Origin: Heterobasidion occidentale
Taxonomy: Eukaryota > Basidiomycota > Agaricomycetes > Russulales > Bondarzewiaceae
Direction of reading: 5' to 3'
DNA length: 64,000 nucleotides
Assembly (NCBI GenBank): GCA_039111635.1
Contig: JBCAQO010000004.1
Coordinates: 372,001 to 436,000, forward strand
Notes under the pieces: model-generated
The model's database searches: none
Told to the model about the DNA's origin: nothing
The model's input: the letters and a program-made list of their open reading frames with translations, nothing else
In this document: piece by piece, positions 26,701 to 38,968 of the stretch
How positions within the stretch are numbered: position 1 is the first letter of the stretch
Layout of the letters: each line of letters starts with the position of its first letter
Position numbers and translations under genes: made by a program

Positions 26701-28022
26701 GAGAACTGGCAGGTTTTCTCCTCGTAATGTCTAGTTTATCTCTTTCCTTCATCCTCGACCTGACACAGCATCTACAGCACGAGAAAAGTCCGTCGATATC
26801 GTTCGCCAACAGTTAATGCCAAGCTTCAGGAACTTGCGCAGTTCCAAGAGTTGCTTGAAGACGCAGCCAAGCAGGCCTTTGCCTCTTTTCTTGAAGAGAT
26901 TTCTCAGAATCATTATGCCTTGCTGCGCGATGCGGTCAACAAGCTTGCCGTCGCTGACTGTCTTCTCAGTCTAGCGCTCGTATCCGTCAAAGGCGATTAT
27001 GTCAAGCCCCAGTTCAATGATGATGAAGACATTTTAGAAATCGTAGACGGTCGTCACCCCATGATCGAAGCGATGCGATCGGACCCCTTCATCCCCAACA
27101 CTGTTACAATGGGCCGACAAGCCCAGGAGCAAAATTATTACTGGGCCTAACATGGGAGGGAAAAGTTCGTCCGTAAGGATGATTGCACTCATCGCCATCA
27201 TGGCGCAGATTGGATCTCATGTTCCAGCCAAATCGGTCAAAATGAGCGTGATGGACGGGATCCTTACAAGAATGGGCGGTACGTCTAGACGTTGCCACCC
27301 GCGTCCGTTGATTTAACTCATGCGTTCTGTATAGCATCGGACGAGCTCGCTAGAGGACGATCTACATTTATGGTCGAAATGTCTGAGACGAGCGACATTC
27401 TCCTCCATGCAACTGCTAAGAGCTTGGTTATTCTCGACGAGCTAGGCAGAGGAACTTCAACTTTTGATGGGGTAACTAGTCTTGTCGTTGTTGATCCCTT
27501 TGAAGCTCATGGAGAGTCAAAACAGATGGCCATTGCGCAAGCCGTCTTGCAACATCTCGTGCAGGTGAAGAGATGCAAGACTTTGTTCATCACACATTAT
27601 CCACTAGTGGCAACAGAACTCGAGCGACGATTCTCAGGCGACTTGGAAAATCTGCACATGGGATTTTCTGAAGAGACGAGAGTCAATAATGTCAGGGAGA
27701 TTACCTTCCTGTACCGCTTACAACTGGTTTAGCGACAGAATCCTTCGGTATCGAATGCGGACGACTGGCAGGCCTCTCAGAAAACATACTGGAGGCCGCA
27801 GATGTCCATGCGAACAAATTACGTCTGCAGGTGGAAGAGCGCCATAAACGCAATAAGTCGGGCAATCCTTCACCTTCATCTGCAATATATGCTGATCCCA
27901 CAGAATCAACCAGGACCCGCAAGGTCGCCCGCGCGCTCAAGCAATGCATGGCTGAACCATGCGACCTATCTGCTCTAGCAGAGCTCCGAGAAATGATAGA
28001 TACGTTGTCTACGAACGGATGA
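23760..28022 (+). CDS. MSH3: DNA mismatch repair protein MSH3
   Basis: Msh3 pairs with Msh2 (MutS beta) to bind insertion/deletion loops. The N-terminus carries a PCNA-binding box, QPVLSSFF, followed by an acidic, Lys-rich tether. The mismatch-binding domain has [48 protein letters not shown] and the [18 protein letters not shown] region. The lever and clamp regions follow. The ATPase has [15 protein letters not shown] (Walker A), [33 protein letters not shown] (Walker B and signature) and [10 protein letters not shown]. The C-terminus has [20 protein letters not shown]. About 15 short introns fit. At least six one-base breaks occur, near 23831, 24095, 25335, 26388, 27113 and 27711. All conserved blocks are intact, which favours sequence error over decay. 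Confidence 0.93.
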
Positions 28023-28029
28023 TAAGCGT

Positions 28030-31000
28030 CTATGAAGTATTAGCCGTCTTCGACTTTTTCCGTTTGGCCTTCTTGGTTGACGCTGCATCGTCTCCAATCG
28101 CCTCGGCTTTTCTCTTGCCAGTAACTTCATCTGTATTCGTCGCTGTAATCTTATCTTCTTGCTCTGTGCAGCCGGGGCCTGGACCAGTTGAGCTATCTGG
28201 CGACACATGACTTGTAGAGATGTCGAAGCTTTGAACCTGTCGTTACCGGCTAGTTTTGATGTCAGGACGATCCAAGTGGCAGGCATCCAAATTTTGGACA
28301 AGTCATCGGGCTTTGACAAGCACCGTTTTGATTGGCGTACAGCCAGGAGAGCAAGCTTCAAATGTCTTTGAGTTGCGCAGCTGTGAGCATCGTCTCGTCA
28401 CAGGCTTTTGAGATGATGTCATGAAGATTCTGGCGTAACGAAGACATGAAGGATGCGATCTCCTTTTGCCGTCACCCTGAATATATTGTTAGGATATATG
28501 CTGACACAAAATATTTCTATGCTCACGATAGATGGCAGCTGATTGACCAATGCTTGGAGAAGCCCATAGGCTTGGATTTGGCGATATACGTTCACTGCCC
28601 TTGTTGTGACGGTCATGAGGTCACTGCGAAGGTTCCAAGCGACGACTGGATTGCGCTTGATGAAATCGTTGAAGAATTTTGAGTTTAAATCGGATGCCTT
28701 CCTGGTGATGAAGTCGACAAGGATTCCCGATAAGCCTTGAGTACCGGCTCTTCTGCCCCTGCATGGAGCAAAACCTTCGACACATAGAGACTGCATCCGC
28801 TGACGGTAGCCAACGCATCCAGCGAGTGGACTTTGCGGGCACGCGTATGCAGCTCCTCGAGAACTCGGACTACGTCATCCTTATCCACGCTCGAAGGCGC
28901 GTCCCTCAATTTGCCCACGCGAGACTTCAAGAGACCAGCTGTTTTAGTGGACAACTGCCTTTCGTCTGAACCTGACCCGAGGGTGAGATCAACTAGAGGT
29001 GTGATGAATCTGATGATGAGGGGACTGGTGGGTTGTTTCTTGATGAATATATCAACCAGGTCTAGGATACGGTTCTTGAAATGCGTCGCCTCCCGTTGGG
29101 CGTTCCCATCTGATACTGAACTTCAGTCTCAGAACGTCATACACGAGCTTGGAAACTCGCCTTTTCCCTTGCCCTTCGTGCGCTCACGAAAGATCTGCGC
29201 CAGTTGATCGTCTATAGCTATCATTTGCTCGTCGTCCATTTGATCTTCCTCTTCCTCGTCGTCGGATAGACCCGTCGCCGCTTCTATGCCGTTCGCCCGC
29301 AAGACCTCAGTGATCTTTCTACGAAGTTCTGGATCTTCGTCTTCATCTCCAGTTTCGTCGTCGTCGTCTTCGCCGCTACTTGACGATGAGTCTTCATCTT
29401 CATCTTCATCTTCATCTCCGTCCTCATCGCCGCTGCCTGCGTCGCGTCCCTCAGTTTCATCCTCGTCAACATCCATTTCGTCGCTGCTGTCGTCGGCTAA
29501 AAGTTCGGCAGGGTCACGACGCTCAAGTTGCTGGTACACAGGTCAGTAAATTTCGACCTCCGAAAGCGAATTCACTCACAGAGAGGATCAGGTCTACCGT
29601 ACTTTCCTTCACAGCTCCACTCAGCAATGAAAAGCTTTGTCCGCCAACAGAGCGCATGTAGGCCGTCGCTTTCTCCATGAAGCCAATGATGGTATCCACG
29701 AGGACGTCAATTGGCTCAGGGACGGACTCTACATTCTCTTCGTCGGTGATCGCTTTGTTAGCTTTCTTCTTAGAGGTTTCGGGGGCGATGCGAATAAACG
29801 AGAAGCACCGTCGATGCATGCCTGAGCGAAAATAGCATGAGTAGATGTAAATGACAACGACACATAGCAATCACCTCTAGGGACTCAGTATTCCTGCTAT
29901 CAGAGTCATCTGCAGCGTAGTGCTGCAAAACAGAGGAAAGAAGAAGAAGTTCAGCGCCCTTGGCCGCCTCCTGCTGGTCGCCCGTGATCTATTCATAGCA
30001 TTTGAGTTTGATTCGTCATACTACGCTAGAGAAGGAAAAAAGGACTGACCTTGCGCAATCCAGTGACCACATCCCGTGCTTTCTCGTAGGTAGCCGTCTC
30101 CGCATCGTCAAACTCGAAGAGGGGTTCGACATGCTTAGAGTCTTTTCCCAGTTGCTCGATCGTACCAACGACCTTTGAGACCCAAAAAGATCCATCTGCA
30201 GCAGCACCAGCTACCTTTTGAGTCTTATCATCGTCGGACTTGACCAGGCTTGCCTGGGCCGTCAACTCCGCTAGAGAGCTTAAGAGGCGCTCTCTACATT
30301 GCTTGCGCAAAACGTCTGACAATGGAGGGGATATCACCGAGTGCAACTACGAAGAAAGTAATCAATCCTACTGTGCCGCCAGCGAGTGATTAGGAGAACA
30401 TACCGCGCGAAAAGAGCTCTTTTCGGACTTCTTCTTGACTATGAACATGCCATGCACCGTAAACCAATCGAGAACAGTTCTTAGCCACTCATCAGTTCTA
30501 GGGATAGAGTGGTTTCGAATGAGCCCTGCGAGCTGCTCGATGATCCACGAGCGGCGGGAATTTGTGACCTGGATATCATCCCTGCAACGCTACATTATTT
30601 AAAGAAGGAAATTTAACTCGAAATTGAGGCGTACTCGTCGTTTTCATCTATATGCTTGAGCAGGTGCCCGATATAGTTTTGTATTCCGTCCACGTTCATG
30701 GTGGCCAGAATGGACTCGACGGTCTTCGTCTTGGTTAGCTTGTCGAATTGTTGGTTCCCGTTCACACCCGTAAGCTGGATAATGAAGGCAAAACCGATGG
30801 CAGGGTTCTTTTGAACAACAGTGTGAATATTAGTGGCCTATGAGGTTTAATATTAGCAGAATTCCCAAGCTCATATCATAGAAGAGCGCACGATCTGCTT
30901 AGCAAAACTATGCAGGTAACGGTCGTAGTTTGAAAGATGGTTGATCCATGTCCGCATGAAGTTTTGAGTGAAGAGCATTGGTAAATCCGACTCCCTGACA

Positions 31001-32294
31001 CGAGGCAATGCCTTCCTGAAAATCTCAAAGCCCCAATACTTCCTCTCAATAGACGCGGAAGAAGCAAATAGGGATTCTAGCATAACGATCAGTAATGGTC
31101 ACCCACAACATGAAACCATCGCGCTTACCGTCAACGACGATTCTGAAGAACTCCTGAAACGAACCCTTAGGCGTCACCTCACTCTCCTGAGACGGGAGAA
31201 GCTCATCCAACAACATGTCCCACACGTAGTGGACCTGTGGTTTCCAAGAGCGCCCTCCAACCTTCGGCGCATCCTCTTCCTCTTCCATGGCAGACTCCTG
31301 AGGTAAAAGAGTGGACCGTTAATGGACAAAAACGGGTAGTCAGATATCTTTCGTTCAATGACCTTCAAAATCTTTGATAACGCCGACATGTTCCCGGTGT
31401 GCAGTACCTGCCCATGTTTCAGAGTCGGTGCGAAAAGTTTGCGCCATTCGCGGTTCGGCCATAGTTGCTGCAACTTCAGAGCAAGAGCAAGCTTCTCTGG
31501 AGTCCAGGTCTTATTCTCCACGAAAACTACATCAAGAGTTTTGGAGAGGGCATCCTCCCTCCAGGGCGCCTCAGAACCGTGAAGCGAGTCCACGGCGAGG
31601 CCCAGCGTCCACCACACGCTCTCTCGCAGCCACGATTTCTTCTCCCCAAGAGCAACTAGTTCCGAAAGCACATCTGTGTAGCCTGCAAGGCTGCTGGCCT
31701 CTGTCGATGCGGAGCCGGACGACGGAAGAGGCTGTTGGCGAGTGAGGAGCCCGGACTGGATAAGTGCGGTGATTCCGAAGAGACGAGCAAAAAGGACATC
31801 CCGATCCTCTTGACCAGAGGCGGAGCCTTGAGTTGTGGAGGCATCTATAATGAGTGCAAGGATTTGTGAACATGTCACCGTGTTGATGCGGGAAAGTAGC
31901 TGTGGGAGAAAGTAAAGTTATAAAAAAAAAGACAAGCGTGCATCAAATGGCAACGAAGACATACCTCAGTGAGGGCAACTGAGAATCCAAGTCTACTGCT
32001 CTCTCTCGGACTCGCCAAACCCCTCACTAGCCGCCGAATGGAATACGATACATCCCCCGCATTCAAAAAATTCAGCCTAGCTTCCTCCTTCTTGAGCGCC
32101 GCCTTATCACTGTCTTCATGTTCGTCACCCTCCTCCTCATCGTCTTCCTCGTCTTCGCTAGCCGGGCTTGGCTCTTTTGGAACGAACGATACTTGAAGAG
32201 TTTCGAGCGCGCTGATGAGCTTGACTGACGCGTCAATACGCTCCTTTTTGCTGGCAGATGATAAGTTCCAAAAGAGCGGGAGGGTAGTCGACAT
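28030..32294 (-). CDS. POL5: POL5/MYBBP1A-family nucleolar protein
   Basis: Pol5 (called DNA polymerase V, though related to MYBBP1A) is a nucleolar factor for rRNA transcription and ribosome assembly. The start MSTTLPLFWNLSSASKKERI and the block GDVSYSIRRLVRGLASPRES are diagnostic. So are TVTCSQILALIIDASTTQGS and DRDVLFARLFGITALIQSGL. A long helical-repeat body follows, with ERKYWGFEIFRKALPRVRES and ATNIHTVVQKNPAIGFAFII. A very acidic stretch at about 29220-29500 includes DEDGDEDEDEDEDSSSSSGE, and then LAQIFRERTKGKGK. The extreme C-terminus is Lys-rich (KKAKRKKSKTANTS), as in nucleolar proteins. Multiple short introns and some frame breaks are present. The stop lies 7 bp from the MSH3 stop on the other strand. 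Confidence 0.9.
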
Positions 32295-32880
32295 GGTTGT
32301 GGTCGTAGGTCTGCCCCGGACGGGGTCTTTACAGAAAATGAAGATGCTTCAGCTGACTGCAAAATTTGGCTAGTCCGGTCCCACACGTGAGATGGTTGTT
32401 TGTTCTTGTTGAAATCTAAAGCTCTTGCCAAGCAACGAACAACAAACTCCCTATTACATATAGGCGCTCGATATGACAGTCAGGTATCAAGCTATGAAGA
32501 GTATCAGTCAGAAAAGCTGAGAAACTGTGCCCACATCGCCACAAAATCTCTTTTGATTTCCGAGTGATAGTCGCGCAATTAACCCAGCTGCTTAAATTAT
32601 GAAACGTACGAGTACAGGTAGAGTAGATCGTGGCATTCTATCTGCAGCCCATCATAAAGCAAAAAGAGGCAGTCATACACGGCTCATCAGATCAATCATT
32701 CATGATCACGCATCGATCTTGCATATCCGAAATCGCGTACCCTTCATCGCAGGACCCAACTATACACCGACCGGTTACGCACGAAGTCTTCACAACATTA
32801 GAGATATCAGAGCAATTGAAGCTAACGGAAGGAATTCGGAATGTCAATCAGATCAACGCCTTTCGTCAGCAGAACTCAAA
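32295..32880. other. intergenic, POL5 to PriA-like gene
   Basis: No gene is supported in this 586-bp stretch. Two overlapping short open frames near 32600-32890 on the plus strand look random. Confidence 0.4.
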
Positions 32881-33325
32881 CTAGAATCGTTGTACTGACG
32901 TAGCGTCTAATACCGAGCATCCACCACAGTTCTCAAGATCACTGTCGAAGTTCGCGCAATTGAAGCCATGGTTAATGAGGTTGTCCAGAGTCCACGTCTC
33001 GCTCCACGCCACACCCCGCGGTTGTGATTCCGTCTGGTTCGCGATCGGACATACGTTCAGCCCGGAAGGACACAGCTGATCAGAGATATCGTCTGTATGT
33101 CTGCTGGCATAGAACACCGAATCAGGGTTGATGAGGTCTTGAATAGGGACGTATTTCATGAGGGACAGTCGAGACAAGACGGCTAGCGGTTGGAAAACTG
33201 TCAGAATAGCGGGTCGGAAGCTGAAGGTCTAAGAACACACCCTGAACATGAAGAGAGGGCCCAGGCATAGCGATGGCGGAGGCGAACAGGATAGCAAGAA
33301 GAGACAGACAAAGAATGGACAACAT
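32881..33325 (-). CDS. secreted Cys-rich protein, PriA-like
   Basis: The start MLSILCLSLLAILFASAIAM is a clear signal peptide. The intron 33183-33240 joins it to a mature part holding QLCPSGLNVCPIANQTESQP and FNCANFDSDLENCGGCSVLD. The CPxGLxxCPI and Cys-DLExCGGC pattern is that of PriA-like secreted proteins, first known from shiitake primordia and common in Agaricomycetes; their function is unclear. The usual C-terminal Cys-rich half is missing. The frame ends about nine residues after GGC. A frame break or an unrecognised intron could hide it, or the gene may be a short form. A TATATATA box lies about 56 bp upstream of the start. Confidence 0.6.
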
Positions 33326-34254
33326 GCTTGTGTGAGATGAAGATGCGGGAGCACGGGCAATTCAAAAATTGTGGGCAGAGTATATATAGGAGTGCGTTAG
33401 GGGTGGCGGCGAGTGTCTCGCACCGGCCAACCCGCCTCATACTCTCCATGCCACCGTGCAATGATGAGTGCCGGAATAAGCGAGGTTTCCTCGCCGCTTC
33501 GGCATGGAACATGCAAAGCGTGCGGCCCAACGTGGCTGGACTGCCGGGCTGCCCCAGACTGCCCCATGAAGGCATCGGCGAGACGTGGGACTCACAACTT
33601 CCATTAGCACTTCGCTAAAGTTATATACGCACCGTCATAGCAGCTTCTTCGGCCTAACAGGGTGGGAAATTGTGAAGAAGCAACTGCGCCTTGAGCGGCG
33701 GGAAACAAAGTGAACTGAATGACAGCCACGTTATTCAAGACGCGCGACTGAACTTGACTCGTATCTGGGCGGGTGGTTTGGAAGAGGATAGCCTGAGCAT
33801 GACAGATCTTGCATCATATGAGAAGACCGGGGCTGATGATAAAAAAATGTTGAGGTGTCGAGACACGTATATCGATCGTTTTGCCTCGGTCGATCCGCGC
33901 AAAGAAGGCGCGGCAATTTGCAAGCCATTACGGGACTTGCACGGGCCGCAGGTTGAGCAGACATCGATACTTGTTCAGATACCAATCATCGGTGTTGCGC
34001 AGTCGAGTGTCAGAGATGGACGGCCAAGCAAATAGGTGATCAGGACGGTATTAGAGAGAGAACAACTTGCGATGTGGAGCAGAGACACTGAAGGATGTCG
34101 ATCCTACCGGGCGAATGCCCATTTTTGGACTAGCAAACGGAGAAATCAAGATCTATAGATGGCCGATGACAATCGCTCTGCGTCTTGAGCCAGACCCTGC
34201 CAGACCCGCATCCTCGCAGTATTCCATTTTTCCTCCGTCGAGACATCGTGAGCA
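33326..34254. other. intergenic, PriA-like gene to IAH1
   Basis: No gene is supported over this 929-bp stretch. It holds the PriA-like promoter at its left end. An open frame at 33691-34035 (+) has no family features and random composition. Confidence 0.4.
33381..33388 (-). promoter_or_regulatory. TATA box of the PriA-like gene
   Basis: TATATATA lies 56 bp upstream of the start codon of the PriA-like gene, a normal position for a fungal TATA element. The octamer is self-complementary; strand is taken from the gene it serves. Confidence 0.55.
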
Positions 34255-35207
34255 ATGGCGGCTACATATCAAGATGCTATCATGCTGTTCGGAGACTCTC
34301 TGACCCAGGGTGCATGGGAATTCAACGGGATTGGTGCACGTCTCGCTCGTGAGTTACAGCGATCTCCCTGATACGTTCCTGTCACTGAACACCTACAGAC
34401 GTCTATGCACGTAAATTCGACGTGATTAACCGTGGATTCTCGGGGTACAATACGGAATGGGCGCTGCCCGTATTTGAGCAGGTCCGCAAGACGCGTTCTG
34501 TTATGTGTGCTCCGACGCGACTGATTCTCTTCCTGTGCTTCAGATCTTCGCAAAGCAGCACGAGCAACAGCACGTCCCCCGTGTGCGGCTGCTCACCATC
34601 TGGTTCGGCGCGAACGACGCTTGCATCCCTGGAACCCCCCAATATGTCCCGCTCCCCCGCTTCACTGAGAACCTGCTCAAGATGATCCACATGGTTCAAT
34701 CAACGTCCTCTATACTACTCACCCGATACTAAGATCATCTTGATATCTGCGCCGCCGGTGAACACGCAACAGCGCGCGCCGACCTTGCGAGCCGTGACCC
34801 GCCGAAGGATTTAGACAGGCACTTCGAGAAGACGCGGACTTATGCGGAGGAGGTTGTGAGGCTCGGTAAAAAGGAAGGTCTGCCGGTCGTCGATGCGTGG
34901 ACTAAGCTGTGGGAGGCAGCGGGAAGGAGGAAAGCGCATTGAAGAATACCTGTACGACGGCCTCCATGTGAATGAGGCAGGCTACAAGGTATGTGAGATA
35001 AAGTCAACCATTCGACACCTTGATTCACGCCAAAACGGGCGGAACCATCTTGAATGGAATAGATCGTGTACGATGGAATTGTGGAGGCGATCGCGACATT
35101 ATCCTGAACTGCGTCATGACACGATGCAGTATATATTCCCAGCCTGGGATTATTTCATCGACCACTCTGTCAACGACTTCAAGAAAGAGTACCATCTTGC
35201 AGCATGA
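34255..35207 (+). CDS. IAH1: GDSL (SGNH) esterase, isoamyl acetate-hydrolysing type
   Basis: This is a cytosolic SGNH hydrolase like yeast Iah1, which cleaves short acetate esters. Block I is MLFGDSLTQGAWEFNGIG with the catalytic Ser in GDSL. Block II is DVINRGFSGYNTEWALPVFE, with the oxyanion Gly. Block III is RVRLLTIWFGANDACIPG, with GAND. Block V is EYLYDGLHVNEAGY, with the catalytic Asp and His in DGLH. IILISAPPV is also typical. Short introns follow GARLA, PVFEQ and MVQS. One-base breaks are likely near 34800 and near 34920 (AAGR to RIEEYLYDG). There is no signal peptide. The C-terminal FPAWDYFIDHSVNDFKKEYH fits a complete protein of about 260 residues. Confidence 0.85.
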
Positions 35208-36618
35208 AGCGGGAGAGTTTTGGCACGAGGGTATGGTGATGATGATGATGATGATGTCAGAGAATGACAAGGATCATTGGTAAGTGCTGCGGCAGTATGT
35301 GATAGAATCACCGGGCCTGGCTGAGCGCTGAGGAAGGCTGAGGATGAGTTAGGAAGGACCGAGCCGGTGTTCGTTGCTATGCAAAACAGAACTACGTCGA
35401 TACCGAAGAAATCAGTACCGACAGGCACTATCGCTGTACTTACGATCCTTTGACCTGGCAGGATGTAGTAGAATATACCAAAAGTAGCTTGCAAGGTCTG
35501 AACAGATCTGCCATAAGCTCGATGGGTCTCAGCTGGTCTCATGATCGACACCGCCGGGATGCCCGGAGTCAATGAAGCTGAGAGAGATAATGATCAGTCT
35601 GGTCAAGGACCGGTCCGTGCCATCAGTGATGGCCAACGACGACAGCGACTCGGACCAGCGGTTCGCGACGGAGGATCAAAAGAGGCTAGGAAGCGATCAC
35701 GTGGGCAAATTCAACTGGGTGCAAACGCGGTACAAATAAGAGGAAGCGCCTAAAGGGCGACGCGGTCCTCCTTAATTAGCCAGCGACACCACCGGGCAGG
35801 ACAAGAGCGACGGCGCAGGTCCCGCTGAACGTACAGAACTTTCCTATCCCACCTCGAGGCGTTGAGCGGTGCGTGCGTTCCGGTGCGGCAGAAGCAACGT
35901 GTTGATGTGATGACGGCACCAGGTGGACCCACAATTGTCCACATTCTGTGTTTGGCCCCCGACTTGTTCAAGTCCCGTGAGAACATCTCCTCTTTCCGTG
36001 TGCTGTCCCACCAGTCCCTCTCCCGTCCTCGAGTTCTCAAGCTGACAATCCTTCTATCCTTCGGTTTCTCTTTATCCAGGCGCGGCCTCCTCCGCCAACA
36101 CACTCGTTACGCCAAGGTAAACATGTTCCCTTGACGCCATCTACTCACAAGCGACTTCGGGGTCACGCTCAAGTTCAAGTCCGCGCGTTGCCTCATCGCC
36201 GCCATCCCTCCAGATTTGGGGGAACAATTGGCTACGACCACGCGGCTGCCCCCGAAGTCCCCCCGTTTCAGCTCCCAGTTATATTCCTCGTCCTCGCTGT
36301 TCACTTGCTGACACATATCCTTGGGCCAGCCGGCTGCCTCCAACAGGGTCTCAGTCCGCCACGATCCCACTTTCAGGTCCGGGCCACCTTCACTTTCGGT
36401 ATGTGCTTAAATAACCAACCTTCCTCTGTTCAACTTTCTGACTTCGACTCTCGTTTCGTCTGTCCTCGACGCGCCTGCTACACCATCTGTATCAACTACC
36501 CCTGTATCAACTGCGCTCCCATACCCTTCACTGTTTCACTACCGTGTTCAACCGACGCCTGCTGCACAAACCGACTCTGCCACCGACAACATCCACGCCT
36601 CCAACGATCGACAACGCC
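35208..36618. other. intergenic, IAH1 to CDC25
   Basis: This 1.4-kb stretch has no supported gene. It holds a GAT microsatellite at 35236-35256. The 3' half is pyrimidine-rich and probably contains a long CDC25 promoter and leader, which would suit a regulated cell-cycle gene. Confidence 0.4.
35236..35256. repeat. GAT trinucleotide microsatellite
   Basis: About seven GAT units in a row lie just beyond the IAH1 stop codon, in noncoding sequence. Confidence 0.85.
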
Positions 36619-38968
36619 ATGTACCGATTCTTCGCCCGTACCTTAGACACCAAACACGATCGCGGCGTGAACAAACGACAGAAACCGGACGCCTACAAAC
36701 AAAGATTGGATTCAGACGACATGCAAGCATTCTTCGCAGCTCCCTCCAACAACATGTCTTCGCGCTTCTTGAAGCCGCCGGCGGCGCCTATGCGCAAGCT
36801 GGGCCAGCGTGTCCTCGGCGCGAAGGATGATATCGACGACTTTCTTTCCTCAGACTTGGAGCTTTCGTTCGCCTCCACCATGTCGATCAACTCCCCCCCT
36901 CGCGACACCATTGCCCTGACCCCCGAAGCCGAGAAGGAGGACGTCGTGCCCATGGATATCTCTCCCGCTCCCATGCGTATGTTCCCTTCCAACCGCAAGA
37001 GCGGCGACGACGCTTCCACTCGACCTCGGGCACTCATGACTTCCGGGAGGCTGTTTGGACGTGACGTGAGCAACGATATGCCACAGCCTCCCCCGACGAA
37101 GACTAGTACTACGAGTGGCAAACGCACCCAGCGTGCTGCTTTGCCCATGGAATGGTTGGGCCAGTCCAAGGTCTCGCAGCCTATTGACATCCAACACAGC
37201 GACAACAACATGTTTGCCCCTGTAAGTATCGTCTCATGGGCAAACTGGCATGTCGTTGATGATGTCTTTTCTTCGCCAGTCACCGCAAGCTCCTGGCTCT
37301 CCAGATGCGATGGACATTGACAGCTCCTTTGCTTCCGGCGGATCATCGGCACCCGACGCGCTTTCCTCCCCTTCTCCACAGACAGGCCCCAACGGGAGAC
37401 CTCTCGGTGGCTTTTTCTATCACCCATCTTCTCCGAGCCATGACGACACTACTGTCAATCTGTCCAAGAAAAGGCGCTCGGTTTCACCTGAGCCGACCCC
37501 TGCGAGGCGCCGTGCGGGGACCATGGAAAGCTCGCCCGTACCCCCTTCGTCCCCCAGCGACTCGAAGCTCGAGCGCCTCGCGAAGCCCATGCTTGGTGGA
37601 ATGGGTAACCCTTCACTCAACAAGCGCCCCCGTCGTCCCGCTCTTTCCGCGATGGTCCCTCCGCTAGAGAGTATCCATTCTGCCTATCCGGTCATGGACG
37701 GCAATGCGGAACGCCATATCCATGCGCCGTTGGCACCCCCTCGTCGTGCGTTCTCCGCTATGCTCCCTGTCGGTGGGCTGGGTGAGCCATACTCCGAAGA
37801 GTCGTCCTTCGAACAGGGCGAGATGTCCTCCCCTGCTGCTGCCTATTCTAAGAGGCAGCAGATGAAGACCATCAGGAGGTGCGATGGTACTGACGATTTT
37901 AGGCCTCTGACTGGTGCGACTGCCATGGTCAGGAGGGACAGGGAGGAGAGCCCAAGGGGGGCGGGCCTCGCTGGCTTTGGTGACAACGAGGCTCATGGGA
38001 AGATCCTGCCTTGCCACAGGGTAAGGGAGGACGGCCTGATGAGGATCAATTGCCAGACAGTGAGCTCCAACTGAAGTCATGCCCCCTGGACCCAGGTCGC
38101 TGACTTTCTGATAGTTGGACAAGCTCCTGGATGGCGCGTACAACTCGAAAATAGCGTCGTTCAAGGTTGTTGATTGCCGATTCGATTACGAGTACAATGG
38201 GGGCCATGTTCCCGGCGCCGTCAACATCAATAACACGACCGCGCTCGAGGAATACCTCCTCGGCTCCAACGCCATGAAGCCAACCCCGAGTCAGTGGTGA
38301 CAGCCCCCAGAAGACCATCCTTGTGTTCCACTGCGAGTTCAGTCTGCAGAGGGCGCCGACGTTGTAAGCCAGATTCAGGTCCGCGCAAATCACAAGACTC
38401 ACGCTATCTTCATTCCATATTTAGCGCGAAGCACCTGCGTTCGAAGGATCGTGCCTTAAACAACCATTGCTACCCAAGGATCCACTACCCCGAAGTATAC
38501 ATTCTGGAAGGCGGCTACTGCCAGTATTTCAAAGAGTGCGCTGTGCGCTGCCAGCCTAGTGCGTACGTGCGCATGGATGATCCCCACCACGCTGCGGCAC
38601 GCAAGGAGGACCTGGATCAGTTCCGCAAGAACAAATTTGGGCGCACCAAGTCTTACGCTTATGGCGATGGTATGGTGCTTGGTAACGCCGCTGCTCAGCA
38701 ACAGAAGCGGAGTTCCGCTCCAGGGTCGACACAGCTGTTCGCGGCCGCCAATGCGGCGAGGACAAGGAGGGGGGGAAGCGCAAATCCTGGAGTGTTGGGA
38801 ACCCTTGTGGAAGACGGACACGCGCAGAGTGAAGATGAGACCGATACTGATTTGGGCGATAGCCCTTGCCCGGCCCCGTCCAAGGCGATGGGGAAGAAGA
38901 TGTACGGTGGAAGAGCTCCCGTCAGGAAGGCCGAGACGTTCAATCCGACCCGCTTTGGAGGATTCTGA
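36619..38968 (+). CDS. CDC25: CDC25-type M-phase inducer phosphatase
   Basis: Cdc25 removes the inhibitory phosphates from Cdk1 at mitotic entry. The long N-terminal regulatory part (MYRFFARTLDTKHDRGVNKR onward) is rich in Ser-Pro, Pro and Arg, as expected for a target of kinases and 14-3-3. The rhodanese-like catalytic domain has SFKVVDCRFDYEYNGGHVPG and AVNINNTTALEEYLL. The active-site loop is ILVFHCEFSLQRAPT (C-x5-R) and HYPEVYILEGGYCQYF follows. A C-terminal tail RMDDPHHAAARKEDLDQFRK closes it. Introns fit at about 37222-37279, 38058-38116 and 38367-38424. One extra base seems to be present near 38290, before SGDSPQKTILVFHC. The ATG at 36619 is the first in-frame start. Confidence 0.93.

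Noticed and set aside
23760..28022. MSH3 as a pseudogene because of six frame breaks
   Set aside because: Every catalytic and structural block is preserved, splice sites are intact, and the same one-base breaks occur in essential neighbours, so sequence error is more likely.
32600..32890. Two overlapping plus-strand frames between POL5 and the PriA-like gene
   Set aside because: They are short, overlap in different frames and have random composition with no start context or splice support.
35150..35572. 140-codon minus-strand frame downstream of IAH1
   Set aside because: It overlaps the IAH1 end antisense, includes the GAT microsatellite as a Ser run, and shows no family features.
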